The notes: generated from the sequence alone by a model not told the origin. A DNA stretch of 64,000 nt from Haloterrigena gelatinilytica (GCF_013342145.1 NZ_JABUQZ010000001.1:1054001-1118000); one strand, 5' to 3'; shown: positions 51,501 through 61,233, numbered from the stretch's first letter. Numbers and translations are program-made.

Positions 51501-52895
51501 ATGAGCGGCGAAACATCCACTCACGACGCCGAACGGACGGACCGGTCGGTCGCCGACGGGACCGATCGAACGGGGTTCGTCCCCGCCTTCGGCCAGTACT
51601 TCCCCGAGTCGCTCGTCGGCGCGGTCCTGCTGGCGGGACTGGCGCTCGTCGCGACGGCTCCCTTCCTCGAGCCGCTGACCCAACTCGAGGTGTTCGCGAC
51701 CGGCTTCTACGATCTGTTCGCGCTGCAGATGTTCGTGATCCTCTTCTGGGTGCTCAGCGCCGCGGTCGTCGAAGCGCCGCGCGTCGGCGCCGTTCTCGAC
51801 CGGGTCGCCGACGCCCTCCCGACGAGCCAGCGGGGGATCGTCTTCTCGACGGCCGTCCTCTCGCTGGCGCTGGGCTGGGTCAACTGGGCGCTCGGGCTGA
51901 TCGCCGGCGTCCTCGTCGGCCAGAGGCTCTGTCGGCGCGCTCGCGCCGAGGGGACCGCGGTCCACTACCCGCTCGTGCTGACCGGCGCCCTGCTGTCGCT
52001 GGTCGTCGCGAACCAGGGGCTCTCGAGTCCCGGCGCGTTGCTGATGGCCGACGGGAGCGGCGTCGCGAACGTCGTGGCCGAGGACGCCGGGAGCGTTTCG
52101 ATGTCGTCGTTCGTGCTTCACCCGGTGAACCTCGTCTCGACGGCGGTCTTCGTCGTCACGCTCCCGCTCCTGCTGGTCTGGCTCGCGCCGAACGAGGACG
52201 CCGAGATCGAACCGCTCGCGGAGCGCAACCGCGTTCTCGAGGGGTCGATCGCCGAGACGCTGTCGCACTACTCGCCGGCGCGGGACCGCGAGGACTGGCG
52301 GCTCGGCGACCGGCTCGAGAACAGCCGCCTCATCAGCCTGGCGACGGTCGCCGTCGGCCTCGCGTCCGCGGGGTGGCACTTCGGAACCGGCGGCGCGCTG
52401 ACGCTGCCCTGGCTCGCGTTCGCGCTGGTCGTGCTCGGTTTGTTGGTCCAGGGACCGCCGATGGCCTTCCGGGAGAAGACGGAGGACGCGACGCGGTGGG
52501 CCAACCACGTGGCGATCCCGTTCCTGCTGTACGCTTCGGTCGTCGCGTTGCTGACCGAAGCCGACCTGTACGGACCGATCGGCGACGCGATCGCGAGCAC
52601 GGGCGTTCCCGGCGCGGCGTCGTACGTCGTCGCCGTCGTCTTGGGCTTGCTCGTCCCGGATCCCGCCTCCGTCTGGGTCCTTCAGGGGCGGGCGCTGGCG
52701 GCCGCCGACGTCGATCTCGTCGTCTCCCTGATCGCGACGATGTACGGTGCGGGCGTCTCGAACCTCTGGCTCGCGTTCCTGTTCGCCGGCATCCTCTCGA
52801 TCCGCGGCTTCGACTGGCGGGAGTTCGCGACGTACGCGGCGATCGTCACGCTGTACGTTTCGGTCGTCGTCCTGGGGCTGTTGCTGGTCTTCTGA
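51501..52895 (+). CDS. AtoE-family transporter paralogue (copy 2)
   Basis: A 464-residue paralogue of the preceding transporter, with about 12 membrane segments (LAGLALVATAPFLEPLT, FVILFWVLSAAVVEAP, LTGALLSLVVANQGLSSP). The conserved PSGGGQW of copy 1 is replaced by PDPASVW, so substrate handling probably differs or the two work together. The ATG at 51501 is used; a GTG nine bases upstream also fits. It is certainly cotranscribed with copy 1. It ends 83 bp from the convergent acyl-CoA synthetase gene. Confidence 0.85.
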   Translation: MSGETSTHDAERTDRSVADGTDRTGFVPAFGQYFPESLVGAVLLAGLALVATAPFLEPLTQLEVFATGFYDLFALQMFVILFWVLSAAVVEAPRVGAVLDRVADALPTSQRGIVFSTAVLSLALGWVNWALGLIAGVLVGQRLCRRARAEGTAVHYPLVLTGALLSLVVANQGLSSPGALLMADGSGVANVVAEDAGSVSMSSFVLHPVNLVSTAVFVVTLPLLLVWLAPNEDAEIEPLAERNRVLEGSIAETLSHYSPARDREDWRLGDRLENSRLISLATVAVGLASAGWHFGTGGALTLPWLAFALVVLGLLVQGPPMAFREKTEDATRWANHVAIPFLLYASVVALLTEADLYGPIGDAIASTGVPGAASYVVAVVLGLLVPDPASVWVLQGRALAAADVDLVVSLIATMYGAGVSNLWLAFLFAGILSIRGFDWREFATYAAIVTLYVSVVVLGLLLVF

Positions 52896-52978
52896 TCCCC
52901 GAGACGGACCGCCTGACCCGCGGTCCGTCTCGGCTTCGTTCGGAGCGTCGCCTCGAGTCGCTCGCCGTCGAGCACCGA

Positions 52979-54571
52979 TCAGGACGCGACGCGCTCGGCT
53001 TCGGGATCGACGTCCGCCTCGTCCTCCCGGAGTTTGAACTTCTGGATCTTGCCGCTCGGGTTCTTCGGGAGTTCGTCGACGAAGTAGTACGTCCGCGGCC
53101 GCTTGAAGTCCGCGAGCCGATCGCTCTCGAGGACGAACTCGTCGAGGGCGGCCGCGTCGACGCCGTCGGCGACGACGTACGCGACGACCCGTTCGCCCCA
53201 CTCCTCGTCGGGTTCGCCGACGACGGCCGCCTCCTCGACGGCGTCGTGGGCGAACAGCACGTCCTCCACTTCCGCGGGGTAGACGTTTTCGCCGCCCGAG
53301 ACGATCATGTCGTCCTTCCGGTCGACGACGTAGAGGTAGCCGTCGTCGTCGCGGTAGCCCAGGTCGCCGGTGTAGTACCACGTCGTTCCGTCGGCCTCGC
53401 GCAGCGATTCGGCGGTCGCCTCGGGGCGGTTCCAGTACTCGCGCATCGTACACGGGCTCGAGAGCAGGATCTCGCCGATCTGGCCCGCCTCGACCTCGGC
53501 GTCCGGATCGGCGTCGGGGTCGACCACGCGGACGCGGTGGTTGAGCGCGGGCAGGCCGGCCGACCCCTGCTTCGGAATCTGGTCCTCCGGCGGCTGGAAG
53601 ACCGCCGCCGGCCCGAGCTCGGTCATCCCGTAGGCCTGGACGTACGCCTCGCAGAGGTGGTCCATGCAGTTCTCGAGGACCCGTTCGGGCATCGGCGCCG
53701 CACCGTAGAGGCCGATCCGGAGCGACGAGACGTCGACGTCGGCCTCGGCGGCGGTCAGCGACAGCGCGTTCCACGCGGTCGGCGCCGCGAAGAGGACCGT
53801 GACGCCGTGGTCTTCGATCGCCTCGAGGGCCGCTTCCGGGTCGAACTCGTGGTGGATGACGTTCGCCGCGCCGCGGTGGACCCGCGCGAACAGGCTGCAG
53901 TGGAGTTCGGCGCAGTGGTACAGCGGCATGATCGAGAGGCCGACGTCGTCGCGGGTGAGATCGAGTTCCGCGATGCACAGCAGATTGTGCTCGACCATGC
54001 TCCGGTGTTCGTGGACCACGCCCTTCGGACGGCCCGTCGTTCCCGACGTGTAGATGAACGCGTAGACGTCGTCCTCCTCGACGGCCACGTCGGGCCGCTC
54101 GGCGGTCCCCGACTCGAGGAGGTCGTAGAACCCCCGCGCGTACGCCGGCGGGTCGTCGCGGTCGTCGTCGATGAACACGTACTCCGAGACGGTCTCGAGG
54201 CTCGGTCGCGCCCCTTCGACCGCCTCCCGCGTCTCGGATTCGAACAGGACCAGCTCGGCTTCGGCGTCGGTGACGATGTACTCGATCTCGCCCGACGGCA
54301 GGCGGAAGTTCAGCGGCGTGAAGACGGCGCCGAGCTTCGCGCACGCGTAGACGATAAGCGCCATCTCCGAGCCGTTGTGCAGGACCGTCGCGACCCTGTC
54401 CCCCTTCTCGATCCCGAGGTCGCGCATCGCGTTCGCCAGCCGGTCGACGCGCTCGTCGAACTCGGCGTAGGTCCACCGCTGGTCCTTCCGCGGATAGACG
54501 ATCGCGTCCCGGTCGGGATAGCGGTCGACCGTCTGCTCGAGGGTATCGCCTATCGTGGGGTGCTGTGTCAT
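52979..54571 (-). CDS. Acyl-CoA synthetase (AMP-forming)
   Basis: Activates a fatty acid with ATP and CoA. The 530-residue adenylate-forming enzyme has the P-loop YTSGTTGRPKGVVHEHR, the segment QAYGMTELGPAAVF, the hinge motif YYTGDLGYRDDDGYLYVVDRKDD and the C-terminal Lys-containing LPKNPSGKIQKFKLRE. The start at 54571 (MTQHPTIGD) excludes a mis-spliced upstream extension. Being convergent with two AtoE-type transporters, it is likely to activate imported short- or medium-chain acids; chain length is not evident. Confidence 0.92.
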   Translation of the reverse strand: MTQHPTIGDTLEQTVDRYPDRDAIVYPRKDQRWTYAEFDERVDRLANAMRDLGIEKGDRVATVLHNGSEMALIVYACAKLGAVFTPLNFRLPSGEIEYIVTDAEAELVLFESETREAVEGARPSLETVSEYVFIDDDRDDPPAYARGFYDLLESGTAERPDVAVEEDDVYAFIYTSGTTGRPKGVVHEHRSMVEHNLLCIAELDLTRDDVGLSIMPLYHCAELHCSLFARVHRGAANVIHHEFDPEAALEAIEDHGVTVLFAAPTAWNALSLTAAEADVDVSSLRIGLYGAAPMPERVLENCMDHLCEAYVQAYGMTELGPAAVFQPPEDQIPKQGSAGLPALNHRVRVVDPDADPDAEVEAGQIGEILLSSPCTMREYWNRPEATAESLREADGTTWYYTGDLGYRDDDGYLYVVDRKDDMIVSGGENVYPAEVEDVLFAHDAVEEAAVVGEPDEEWGERVVAYVVADGVDAAALDEFVLESDRLADFKRPRTYYFVDELPKNPSGKIQKFKLREDEADVDPEAERVAS

Positions 54572-54682
54572 ACCACGAATCGGTACCACGAACGGCCTTA
54601 TAGCCGTTATTGACGGCCGGTCGGCCCGCGGCGAGCCGCCTCGAGACCGCTCGATCGAGTCGATCCCTCGACCGGCCGGGCC

Positions 54683-55405
54683 TCAGCCGTACCGGACGTC
54701 CCACGGACACGGGAGCGTATCGGCGACCGACTGGGTGGCCGAGAGTCCGTCGTCGCTCACCGCGACCACCCCGTCGAAGTGCGAGTCGCCGATCCGAAAC
54801 CCGAACTCGTCCGTCGCTTCGTGTCCCGTCAGCGCTCGGGCCGTCAGCTCGTAGCTTCCGAACGCGTCGGTCGCCTCGAGTTCGCACGTTTCGCCCGGCT
54901 CGAGCGAAACGGTTTCGTCGACGACGGTCTCGCCGTCGTCCGCGGTCAGCTCGACGCGCACGTCGTGGTCGCGTTCGGCTCCGTTACTGACGCTGATAAC
55001 TGCGGGCTCGGGTAGCCTGACGACGTCGACCGGCTCGAGTTCGAGCGTCGCCGTCCCACCGTCCGCATCGACGCGAGGATCGTAGGGCGCGTCGTCGACG
55101 ACGAGGAACGACCGCTCGGGATCGACGGCGTCGTCGAACAGGAGCGCGTCGGACTCGTAGCGGCCGTCCTCGAGTACGGCATCGACCTCGGCTCGGATCG
55201 CGTCCGGAAGCGACTCGTAGTCGACGGAGACGAGGTGGCACCGTTCGAGTTCGCCCTCCGAAATCTCCGTGGATCCGTCGTCGGTCGGGTCGTCGCCGTC
55301 GTCACCGGGCGCACTCGAGTCGGCCGGAGCGTCCGATCCCAGACACCCGGCGAGTCCGCAACCGACGGAACTCCCCGTCGTCGCGAGGATCGTTCGTCGA
55401 TTCAC
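54683..55405 (-). CDS. Tat lipoprotein of unknown function
   Basis: A 240-residue exported protein: MNRRTILATTGSSVGCGLAGC gives a Tat signal and lipobox (LAGC) with lipidated Cys21, followed by an acidic linker and a beta-rich domain of about 180 residues (SVDYESLPDAIRAEVDAVLE, DHDVRVELTADDGETVVDE). No catalytic motif is recognised. Such proteins are common in haloarchaeal cell surfaces. Leftward, between the acyl-CoA synthetase and fibrillarin. Confidence 0.8.
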   Translation of the reverse strand: MNRRTILATTGSSVGCGLAGCLGSDAPADSSAPGDDGDDPTDDGSTEISEGELERCHLVSVDYESLPDAIRAEVDAVLEDGRYESDALLFDDAVDPERSFLVVDDAPYDPRVDADGGTATLELEPVDVVRLPEPAVISVSNGAERDHDVRVELTADDGETVVDETVSLEPGETCELEATDAFGSYELTARALTGHEATDEFGFRIGDSHFDGVVAVSDDGLSATQSVADTLPCPWDVRYG

Positions 55406-55467
55406 GTTAGAAACTCAATCGGTCTGCCGAATAAGCCTTCCCGAAGGTCACACGCTCGTTTCACCGA

Positions 55468-56103
55468 CTACCGCGGCCGCGCGATGATCCCGAGATGGTC
55501 CGCGTGATAGTCCTCGAGCCGTTGCGTCTCCGAAATCTCGTACCCCTCCTCGAGTTCCTCGCGCACGTCCGCGAAGACGTCGTCGGGGTCGCGCGTGACG
55601 TCCTCGCTCCGGGCCTTCACGGCCAGCAGCAACCGCCCGTCGTCGGCCAGGAAGCGCCGGTTCTCGAGAGCTACCCGCGCCTGTCCCCGGGTCGCGACGT
55701 CCTGCACGAGCACGTCCACGTTCGACTCGACGACGTGGGCGTACGTTTCGGGCTTCCGGGCGTCCTTGAGCAGCGGGAAGAGCCGCGGCCGGCTCTCCGC
55801 CGCCTCGAGCAGGTCCCGCGTCGGTCGCGCGGCGAACTCGACGGCGTAAGTCGGGCCGGCGAAGTCCGCGACGTGACTCACGGTCGTTCCGCTGGCCGCG
55901 CCGAGGTAGAGCACCGTCTCGCCGCCCTCGAGGCCGGTGTCCATGCCCAACTCGAGCATCGCACCCAGCTTCGATCGGTTCGGGTTCCACGCGCGCCACT
56001 CGCCGTCGGTCGGTTCGCCGTAAACGGGTTCTCCCTCGGTCGCGAGTCGCTCGGTTCCGTCGAACGCGCGGCGCTCGACGCCGTCCGGGAGGGACTCACT
56101 CAT
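55468..56103 (-). CDS. flpA: Fibrillarin-like rRNA/tRNA 2'-O-methyltransferase
   Basis: Catalytic subunit of box C/D RNPs, which 2'-O-methylate rRNA and tRNA. The 211-residue protein has the SAM motif VLYLGAASGTTVSHVADF, YAVEFAARPTRDLLEAA, a KDARKPETYAHVVESNVD loop and VDVLVQDVATRGQARVAL. The ATG at 56103 (MSESLPDG) is chosen; it overlaps the end of the nop5 gene, which starts upstream, by 8 bp. Together they form the archaeal C/D RNP pair. Confidence 0.94.
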   Translation of the reverse strand: MSESLPDGVERRAFDGTERLATEGEPVYGEPTDGEWRAWNPNRSKLGAMLELGMDTGLEGGETVLYLGAASGTTVSHVADFAGPTYAVEFAARPTRDLLEAAESRPRLFPLLKDARKPETYAHVVESNVDVLVQDVATRGQARVALENRRFLADDGRLLLAVKARSEDVTRDPDDVFADVREELEEGYEISETQRLEDYHADHLGIIARPR

Positions 56104-57004
56104 CGTCGGCACCTCCGTCGGCGCCGGCAGCGGAACCGTCCTCGTCGGCGTCGCCGTCGTCCGTCCGCGCCTGAATCGTCTCGATGCGCTCCTCGAGTTC
56201 GGCCTCGAGTTCGGGCTTCGACTCGCCCGAGTAGTGGTCGACGCGGGCGGCGATGGCGAGCTTCCCGGCCACCGCGCGGGCCGCCGAGCCGCGCTCGTCG
56301 GGGTGGGTGCCCCGGACCGCGTCGTGCGTGTAGATGATCCCGTGCTTAGGCGAGGGCGCGTGCCCGCGCAGGTGGGCGAAGAGCGCGTCCTCGGCGCCGA
56401 GCACCTGAACCGTGCCGCTGGGTTTCTTGGCCAGGCTCTCGAGGCCGCCGGCCAGCGAGAGCAGCCGCGCCGCGAGGACGGGGCCGGCCATCGCGGCGAG
56501 GTTGGGCGCCACCGTCGGCGCCGTCCGCTCGACGTACTCGCGCAGCTCGTCGGCCTCGTCGGCGAGGCCGGCGACGCGCTCGGCCAGCGAGACGAGCGCG
56601 TCCGGCGCGGCGTCGGGCGTTTCGTCTCGGCTCGCCAGTTCGCGGGCGTAGCCGACGCCCGTGCCGGCGTCGGGGTCGACGGTCCCCGCCCACTCGGCCA
56701 GCCGTTCGGCGAGTTCGTTCGCGGTCCGCGTGCAGTCGTCCATCGCCCGCACCGCGTGGACGAGCTGGCGGTCGTCGGCCGCCTCGCGCTCGGTCACCGC
56801 CGCCCTCGCCGCCGCCGTCGTCGCGGTTCGCAGGACGTCGTAGTAGTCGTCCTCGTCGTCGACGACCCCCGCTTCGACCGCGAGCGCGGGCCAGTCGCGG
56901 GGCTCGTCGGCGGACCCCTCGCGAACCGCCGTCGCGGCCGCCTCGGGGCCGTCGGACGCGAGGGCCTCGAACCAGCCGTCGTCCGCTCCGGCACTGTCAG
57001 TCAT
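56096..57004 (-). CDS. nop5: Nop5/Nop56/58-related C/D RNP core protein
   Basis: Scaffold of box C/D RNPs that links fibrillarin to the guide RNA. The 302-residue protein has an N-terminal fibrillarin-binding region, a coiled coil (TRTANELAERLAEWAGTVDP) and the NOP domain (LAAMAGPVLAARLLSLAGGLESLAKKPSGTVQVLGAEDALF, with KHGIIYTHD later), followed by an acidic tail. It overlaps flpA by 8 bp; the two are cotranscribed. The ATG at 57004 is the only start giving full length. Box C/D RNA genes are not visible here. Confidence 0.93.
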   Translation of the reverse strand: MTDSAGADDGWFEALASDGPEAAATAVREGSADEPRDWPALAVEAGVVDDEDDYYDVLRTATTAAARAAVTEREAADDRQLVHAVRAMDDCTRTANELAERLAEWAGTVDPDAGTGVGYARELASRDETPDAAPDALVSLAERVAGLADEADELREYVERTAPTVAPNLAAMAGPVLAARLLSLAGGLESLAKKPSGTVQVLGAEDALFAHLRGHAPSPKHGIIYTHDAVRGTHPDERGSAARAVAGKLAIAARVDHYSGESKPELEAELEERIETIQARTDDGDADEDGSAAGADGGADDE

Positions 57005-57231
57005 GTCTCTCCCTTGGAGGCCGCGGTCGTATATGCGTTCTCGAACGGCGCCGACCGGTCCGCACGCGCGCCCGAGCAGTACGCGAGCGGAGACGGCGCG
57101 TCGCGATTCCCCGAGCGCAGCGGTTTCGACCGCGCTGACGACGTTCCAGGGCGGTGACCGATCGTCGAAACGCCTATCGGTCCGCCCCGAAAACGTCCGG
57201 GAAGGATGTACAAGCGACGGAGGTCCCAGCC

Positions 57232-58566
57232 ATGTACGTACTGATCGTCGGCGCGGGGCAGGTCGGCCAGATGATCGCCGCGAACTTAGCGGACTCTCAC
57301 GACGTCGCGGTGGTCGAACGCGACCCCGAACTCGCCGACGAGATCACCTACTCGTACGACGTGCTCTCGGTCCAGGGCGACGGGACGGAACTCGAGACGC
57401 TCCGGGAAGCCGGCCTCGAGCGGGCGGATCTGGTCGTCGCCTGTACCGACAGCGACGAGACCAACATCGTCGTCTGTGGCACCGCCAAGACCGCCAGCGA
57501 GACGTTTACTATCGCGCGCGTCCGGCGGCGAACGCTGCTGAACACGTGGGAGGGATCCCGGGGCGCCTTCGGCGTGGATTTCATGGTCTGTACGGACCTG
57601 CTGGTCGCCCAGACGATCTTCCGGATCTCCGGCTTCCCGCGGGCCCAGGACGTCGAGACGTTCGCCGGCGGCCTCGTCAGGATGGCCGAGTTCGAGATCG
57701 GCCCGGAGAGCCCGCTGGTCGGCAAGCGCGTCGAGGAAGCCGACCGGTACGACTCGATGACGTTCGCCGCCGTCTTCCGGGAGGAGCAACTGATCGTCGC
57801 CCGCGGCGACACCGAGTTCCGCGCCGGCGACCGGATCGTCGTCATCGGGAGCCCCAGTTCCGTCAAGGAGTTCGCCATGGCGATGGTTCCGGACACGACC
57901 TCGAGCACCGACGACGTGGTCATCGTCGGCGGCAGCGAGATCGGGTTCCAGGCCGCCCGGGAGTTCGAGGCCCACGGCTTCGAGCCGCGGCTGATCGAGC
58001 GGGATCAGGAGCGCGCCCGCGAGATGGCCGAGGCGCTGCCGGACACGTTCGTCATGCAGAGCGACGCGACCGACACCGACTTCCTCACCCGCGAGCACGT
58101 CGACGAGGCCGACATCGTGGTCGCCGCCCTCGACAGCGACGAGAAGAACCTGCTCGTCTCGCTGCTGGCCCAACGGGTCGGCGTCGACCGGACCGTCGCG
58201 ATCATCGAGAACACCGAGTACACCGACCTCTTCGAGGCCGTCGGGATCGACGTCGCGATCAACCCTCGAGAGGAGACCGCCGAGGAGATCGTCCGCTTTA
58301 CGCGGACGGATCAGACCGAGAAGATCGCGATGTTAGAACACGACCGCGCCGAGGTCATCGAGGTCGAACTCGACGACGACAGCGCCCTGGTGGGCCGGGA
58401 GATCGCGGAGTCGATGGAGGGGCTCCCCGACTGCGTCGTCATCGGCGCGATCTCCCGCGGCGGCGACCTCGTCACGCCCCGCGGGACGACGGTTCCCCGC
58501 GCCGGCGACCACGTCGTGTTGTTCGTCGACGCGACCGCCCTCGACGAAGTGTCGGCCGCGCTGTGA
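57232..58566 (+). CDS. trkA: Trk potassium uptake protein TrkA, two-module form
   Basis: NAD-binding regulatory subunit of a Trk/Ktr-type K+ uptake system. The 444-residue protein contains two TrkA-N and two TrkA-C modules: MYVLIVGAGQVGQMIAANLA, SDETNIVVCGTAKT and a TrkA-C near 150-225, then VVIVGGSEIGFQAAREFEA (second Rossmann domain, about 230) and a final TrkA-C with VIGAISRGGDLVTPRGTT. The ATG at 57232 is chosen on the Rossmann signature. It converges on trkH copy 1, its stop lying 1 bp from that of trkH. Confidence 0.9.
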   Translation: MYVLIVGAGQVGQMIAANLADSHDVAVVERDPELADEITYSYDVLSVQGDGTELETLREAGLERADLVVACTDSDETNIVVCGTAKTASETFTIARVRRRTLLNTWEGSRGAFGVDFMVCTDLLVAQTIFRISGFPRAQDVETFAGGLVRMAEFEIGPESPLVGKRVEEADRYDSMTFAAVFREEQLIVARGDTEFRAGDRIVVIGSPSSVKEFAMAMVPDTTSSTDDVVIVGGSEIGFQAAREFEAHGFEPRLIERDQERAREMAEALPDTFVMQSDATDTDFLTREHVDEADIVVAALDSDEKNLLVSLLAQRVGVDRTVAIIENTEYTDLFEAVGIDVAINPREETAEEIVRFTRTDQTEKIAMLEHDRAEVIEVELDDDSALVGREIAESMEGLPDCVVIGAISRGGDLVTPRGTTVPRAGDHVVLFVDATALDEVSAAL

Positions 58567-58567
58567 G

Positions 58568-60115
58568 TCAGCGGTAGAGCCCGATCCGCCGGAAGACCGC
58601 GCTCAGCAACACGGCGACGGGGATGATCTCGAGGCGGCCGACCCACATGTTGATGATCAGCATCGCCTTCGCGGTGTCGGGCATTCCCGGACCGGTGATC
58701 CCCGAGTCGAGCCCGACGTTGCTCTGTGCGCTCATCACGTCGAAGATGACGTACTCGACGGGGTGAGCCGGCGAGAGCGTCCGCAGGAGGACGGCCACGC
58801 CGACGGCGAGGAAGGTGATCCAGAGCAGGAAGACGACGGCCGCTTCGGTGTACTCCCGCTGGAACTGGTCCTCGCTGAGGCTCCGTGTGCCGATCCGGAG
58901 CCGACGAATCGCGCTGTCCGGCTCGAAGACCGAGCCGATCTGCCAGGCCGTCCCCTTGACGAGCGTGACGACGCGGACGAGTTTGAGACCGCTGACAGTC
59001 GACCCCGCTGCGGCGCCGGTCAGCATTCCCAGACACGTCACGAACGTCGCCCCGGCCGACCAGACCGGTTCCGTGCCCTCGCCGACCGTCGCCGTGCCGA
59101 AACCGGTGTTCGACGTCGCGGAGACGAACTGGAACAGCGAGACCCGGAACGTCTCCTCGAACGTCTCGTACTGTCCGTTGGCCCAGAGGATCGCGGTCAG
59201 GGCCAGCGACCCGATCCCGAACCAGAGGAAGACCCAGCGCGTCTGGACGTCTTTGTAGAAGTTCTCGAGTTCGCCCCTAAAGATCAGGTAGTGGATGGGG
59301 AACGCGATGCTGCCCGCGACCATCACCGGGACGACCGCGTACTCGATGAGCGGGCTGCCGTAGTGGCCGATCGAGTCGGCGTGGACGGAGAACCCGCCGG
59401 TGGCGATCCCCGTCATCGCGTGGTTGATCGCGTCCCACAGGGGCATGCCGACGAGGAGGAACAGCGCGATCGACCCGAGCGTCAGCCCGAGGTAGATCTT
59501 CCAGATCTCCGTGACCGTGTTGACGATGCTGGGGTGGATCTTCTCCGACCGGGCCTCGCTCTGGTAGAGGGTGAGCGACCCGCTGCCCGGCCGGGCGAGG
59601 ATGGCGACGGTGAGCACGATGACGCCGACGCCGCCGATCCACTCGGTAAAGGAGCGCCACCAGTGTAGCGACCGCGGTAACTCCTCCTCGACCGCGGCGA
59701 CGGTCAGCCCCGTCCCGGTGAAGCCGCTCATGCTCTCGAACACCGCGTCGAGCGGGTTCAGGAAGATGTCCGTCGTGTCGTCAAGCGGCGGCGTGTTCGC
59801 CCACGCGGGGTACGGATCGACCGCGATCGTCCACGCGATCAGCAGGAACGGGAGGCCGCCGAGGACGCCGACCGCCGCCCAGGAACCGGCCGCGGTGATC
59901 ATCGCCTCGAGCGTTCCGGGGTCGGCCGCGCCGCGGTATCGACGGGCGAGCGCGACTCCGAGCCCGGCCATCACGACCGCCGAGAGGAGGAACGCGGGGA
60001 TCGCGTAGAACTCGCGGTGGACGGCGGCGATGGGGATCGAGACCAGCAGCATCAGTGAGACCACCTGGAGGATCCGGCCGACGTCCCGCCCGATTACCGG
60101 GTAGCGGGCCTTCAT
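58568..60115 (-). CDS. trkH: Trk-family K+ transporter TrkH (copy 1)
   Basis: Membrane pore subunit for K+ uptake. The 515-residue protein has the four pore-loop filters of the family in order: MSGFTGTGLTV, ATGGFSVHAD, SATSNTGFGTA and SAQSNVGLDSGI, in about ten membrane helices. It overlaps its trkA by 4 bp (ATGA) and runs leftward with the upstream uspA. A second copy of exactly the same length lies at 61623-63170. Regulation probably runs from the promoter at about 61318-61340. Confidence 0.95.
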   Translation of the reverse strand: MKARYPVIGRDVGRILQVVSLMLLVSIPIAAVHREFYAIPAFLLSAVVMAGLGVALARRYRGAADPGTLEAMITAAGSWAAVGVLGGLPFLLIAWTIAVDPYPAWANTPPLDDTTDIFLNPLDAVFESMSGFTGTGLTVAAVEEELPRSLHWWRSFTEWIGGVGVIVLTVAILARPGSGSLTLYQSEARSEKIHPSIVNTVTEIWKIYLGLTLGSIALFLLVGMPLWDAINHAMTGIATGGFSVHADSIGHYGSPLIEYAVVPVMVAGSIAFPIHYLIFRGELENFYKDVQTRWVFLWFGIGSLALTAILWANGQYETFEETFRVSLFQFVSATSNTGFGTATVGEGTEPVWSAGATFVTCLGMLTGAAAGSTVSGLKLVRVVTLVKGTAWQIGSVFEPDSAIRRLRIGTRSLSEDQFQREYTEAAVVFLLWITFLAVGVAVLLRTLSPAHPVEYVIFDVMSAQSNVGLDSGITGPGMPDTAKAMLIINMWVGRLEIIPVAVLLSAVFRRIGLYR

Positions 60116-60783
60116 GGCTGCTCGCCGGTAAACGCCCGGACGGCGGCGTCCAAGGTGGCGTCGTCGGTGAAGACGGTCACGTGATCGCCGGCGCGGACGG
60201 TCGTCCCGCCGCGAGGCGCGCGAATGTCGCCGTCGCGCTGGAGAGCGACGACGAGACAGCCCTCGGGGAGCGCGCCGGACTCTTTCGCCGAGGAGAGCAG
60301 TTGGTCGTGCATCGGGGCGTCCTCGGTGACGGTGAGTTCGACGAGTTCGGTCTCGTCGTCGAGGTCGATGAAGTCGGTGACGCCCGGATACCGCACGGAG
60401 TGGTAGAGGTAGTCGGCGATCAACCGCTGGGGGTTCTCGATTAAGTTGACGCCGATTTTCTCGAAGACGGGCAGGTTTTCGGGGTCGTGGACGACGCTGA
60501 CGAGGTTCGGCACGTCGTGTTCCTGGGCGAGCAACATCACCATGATGTTGACCGCGTCGATGTCCGTCGTCGAAATAACTGCATCCGCGCGGTCGATGTC
60601 CGCGTCCCGGAGCGTGTCGTGGGTGGTCGCGTCGGCGTTGAGTACGAGACAGTCGTACGACGAGGCCACGTCGTTCGCTCGCTGTTCGTCGGTCTCGATG
60701 ACGACGACGTCGTTGCCGTCGCGGACCGCGAGATCGATCAGGTTCGAGCCGATACTCCCGGCGCCGATAATGACGATATACAT
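60112..60783 (-). CDS. trkA: TrkA regulatory subunit, short form (copy 1)
   Basis: A 223-residue single-module TrkA that binds NAD(H) or ATP and gates TrkH. Rossmann domain: MYIVIIGAGSIGSNLIDLAV, VIETDEQRA, VLNADATTHDTLRDADID. TrkA-C domain from about residue 140 (TELVELTVTEDAPMHDQL, RAPRGGTTVRAGDHVTVF). Its first 133 residues differ from copy 2 at only one position. It overlaps trkH by 4 bp and starts 12 bp after the uspA stop, so all three form one operon. Confidence 0.93.
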   Translation of the reverse strand: MYIVIIGAGSIGSNLIDLAVRDGNDVVVIETDEQRANDVASSYDCLVLNADATTHDTLRDADIDRADAVISTTDIDAVNIMVMLLAQEHDVPNLVSVVHDPENLPVFEKIGVNLIENPQRLIADYLYHSVRYPGVTDFIDLDDETELVELTVTEDAPMHDQLLSSAKESGALPEGCLVVALQRDGDIRAPRGGTTVRAGDHVTVFTDDATLDAAVRAFTGEQP

Positions 60784-60795
60784 CGTTGGATCCTC

Positions 60796-61233
60796 CTAGG
60801 TCGTCTGCGAGCCCAGTCGCGAGAAGACGACGACCGGACGTTCGCTCTCGGTGATCAGTCTATACGAATCGGATCCCGACAGCAGTCGGCGGAGGCGACC
60901 GCCGGGCCGGGGCCGAAACCCGATGGCCGTCGCGTCGACGTCCGCGGCAGCGGCCACGACTTCGTCGACGACGTCGGTCCCGTACCTGAGCTCGCGCCGG
61001 ATCGCCGGCCCGTCGGGGAACCGCTCCTCGACGATGGAAAAGATCCGCTCCGCTTGCTCGCGGCGCGCCTCGAACGGTGCCTTGTCCGGGTAGCCCTCCG
61101 TCTTTTCGATGACGTGGACGACGGTGAGCGTCTCGATCTCCTCGACGGCGTCCTCGAGCGCGTCGCACGTCGCCCGCGCGTCGTCCTCGGTCGCGATCGG
61201 GACGACCGTGTGCGTCGTGATCGAATCGGTCAT
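60796..61233 (-). CDS. Universal stress protein (UspA family)
   Basis: A 145-residue nucleotide-binding protein of the UspA family, here likely regulating or sensing K+ transport. It starts THTVVPIATEDDARATCDAL, continues with TVVHVIEKTEGYP, and has FRPRPGGRLRRLLSGSDSYRLI at the position of the usual GSxxxG(S) ATP loop; the loop is altered (RRLLSGSDS), so ATP binding is uncertain. It is the first gene of the operon uspA-trkA-trkH, immediately downstream of the palindrome at 61318-61332. Confidence 0.87.
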   Translation of the reverse strand: MTDSITTHTVVPIATEDDARATCDALEDAVEEIETLTVVHVIEKTEGYPDKAPFEARREQAERIFSIVEERFPDGPAIRRELRYGTDVVDEVVAAAADVDATAIGFRPRPGGRLRRLLSGSDSYRLITESERPVVVFSRLGSQTT

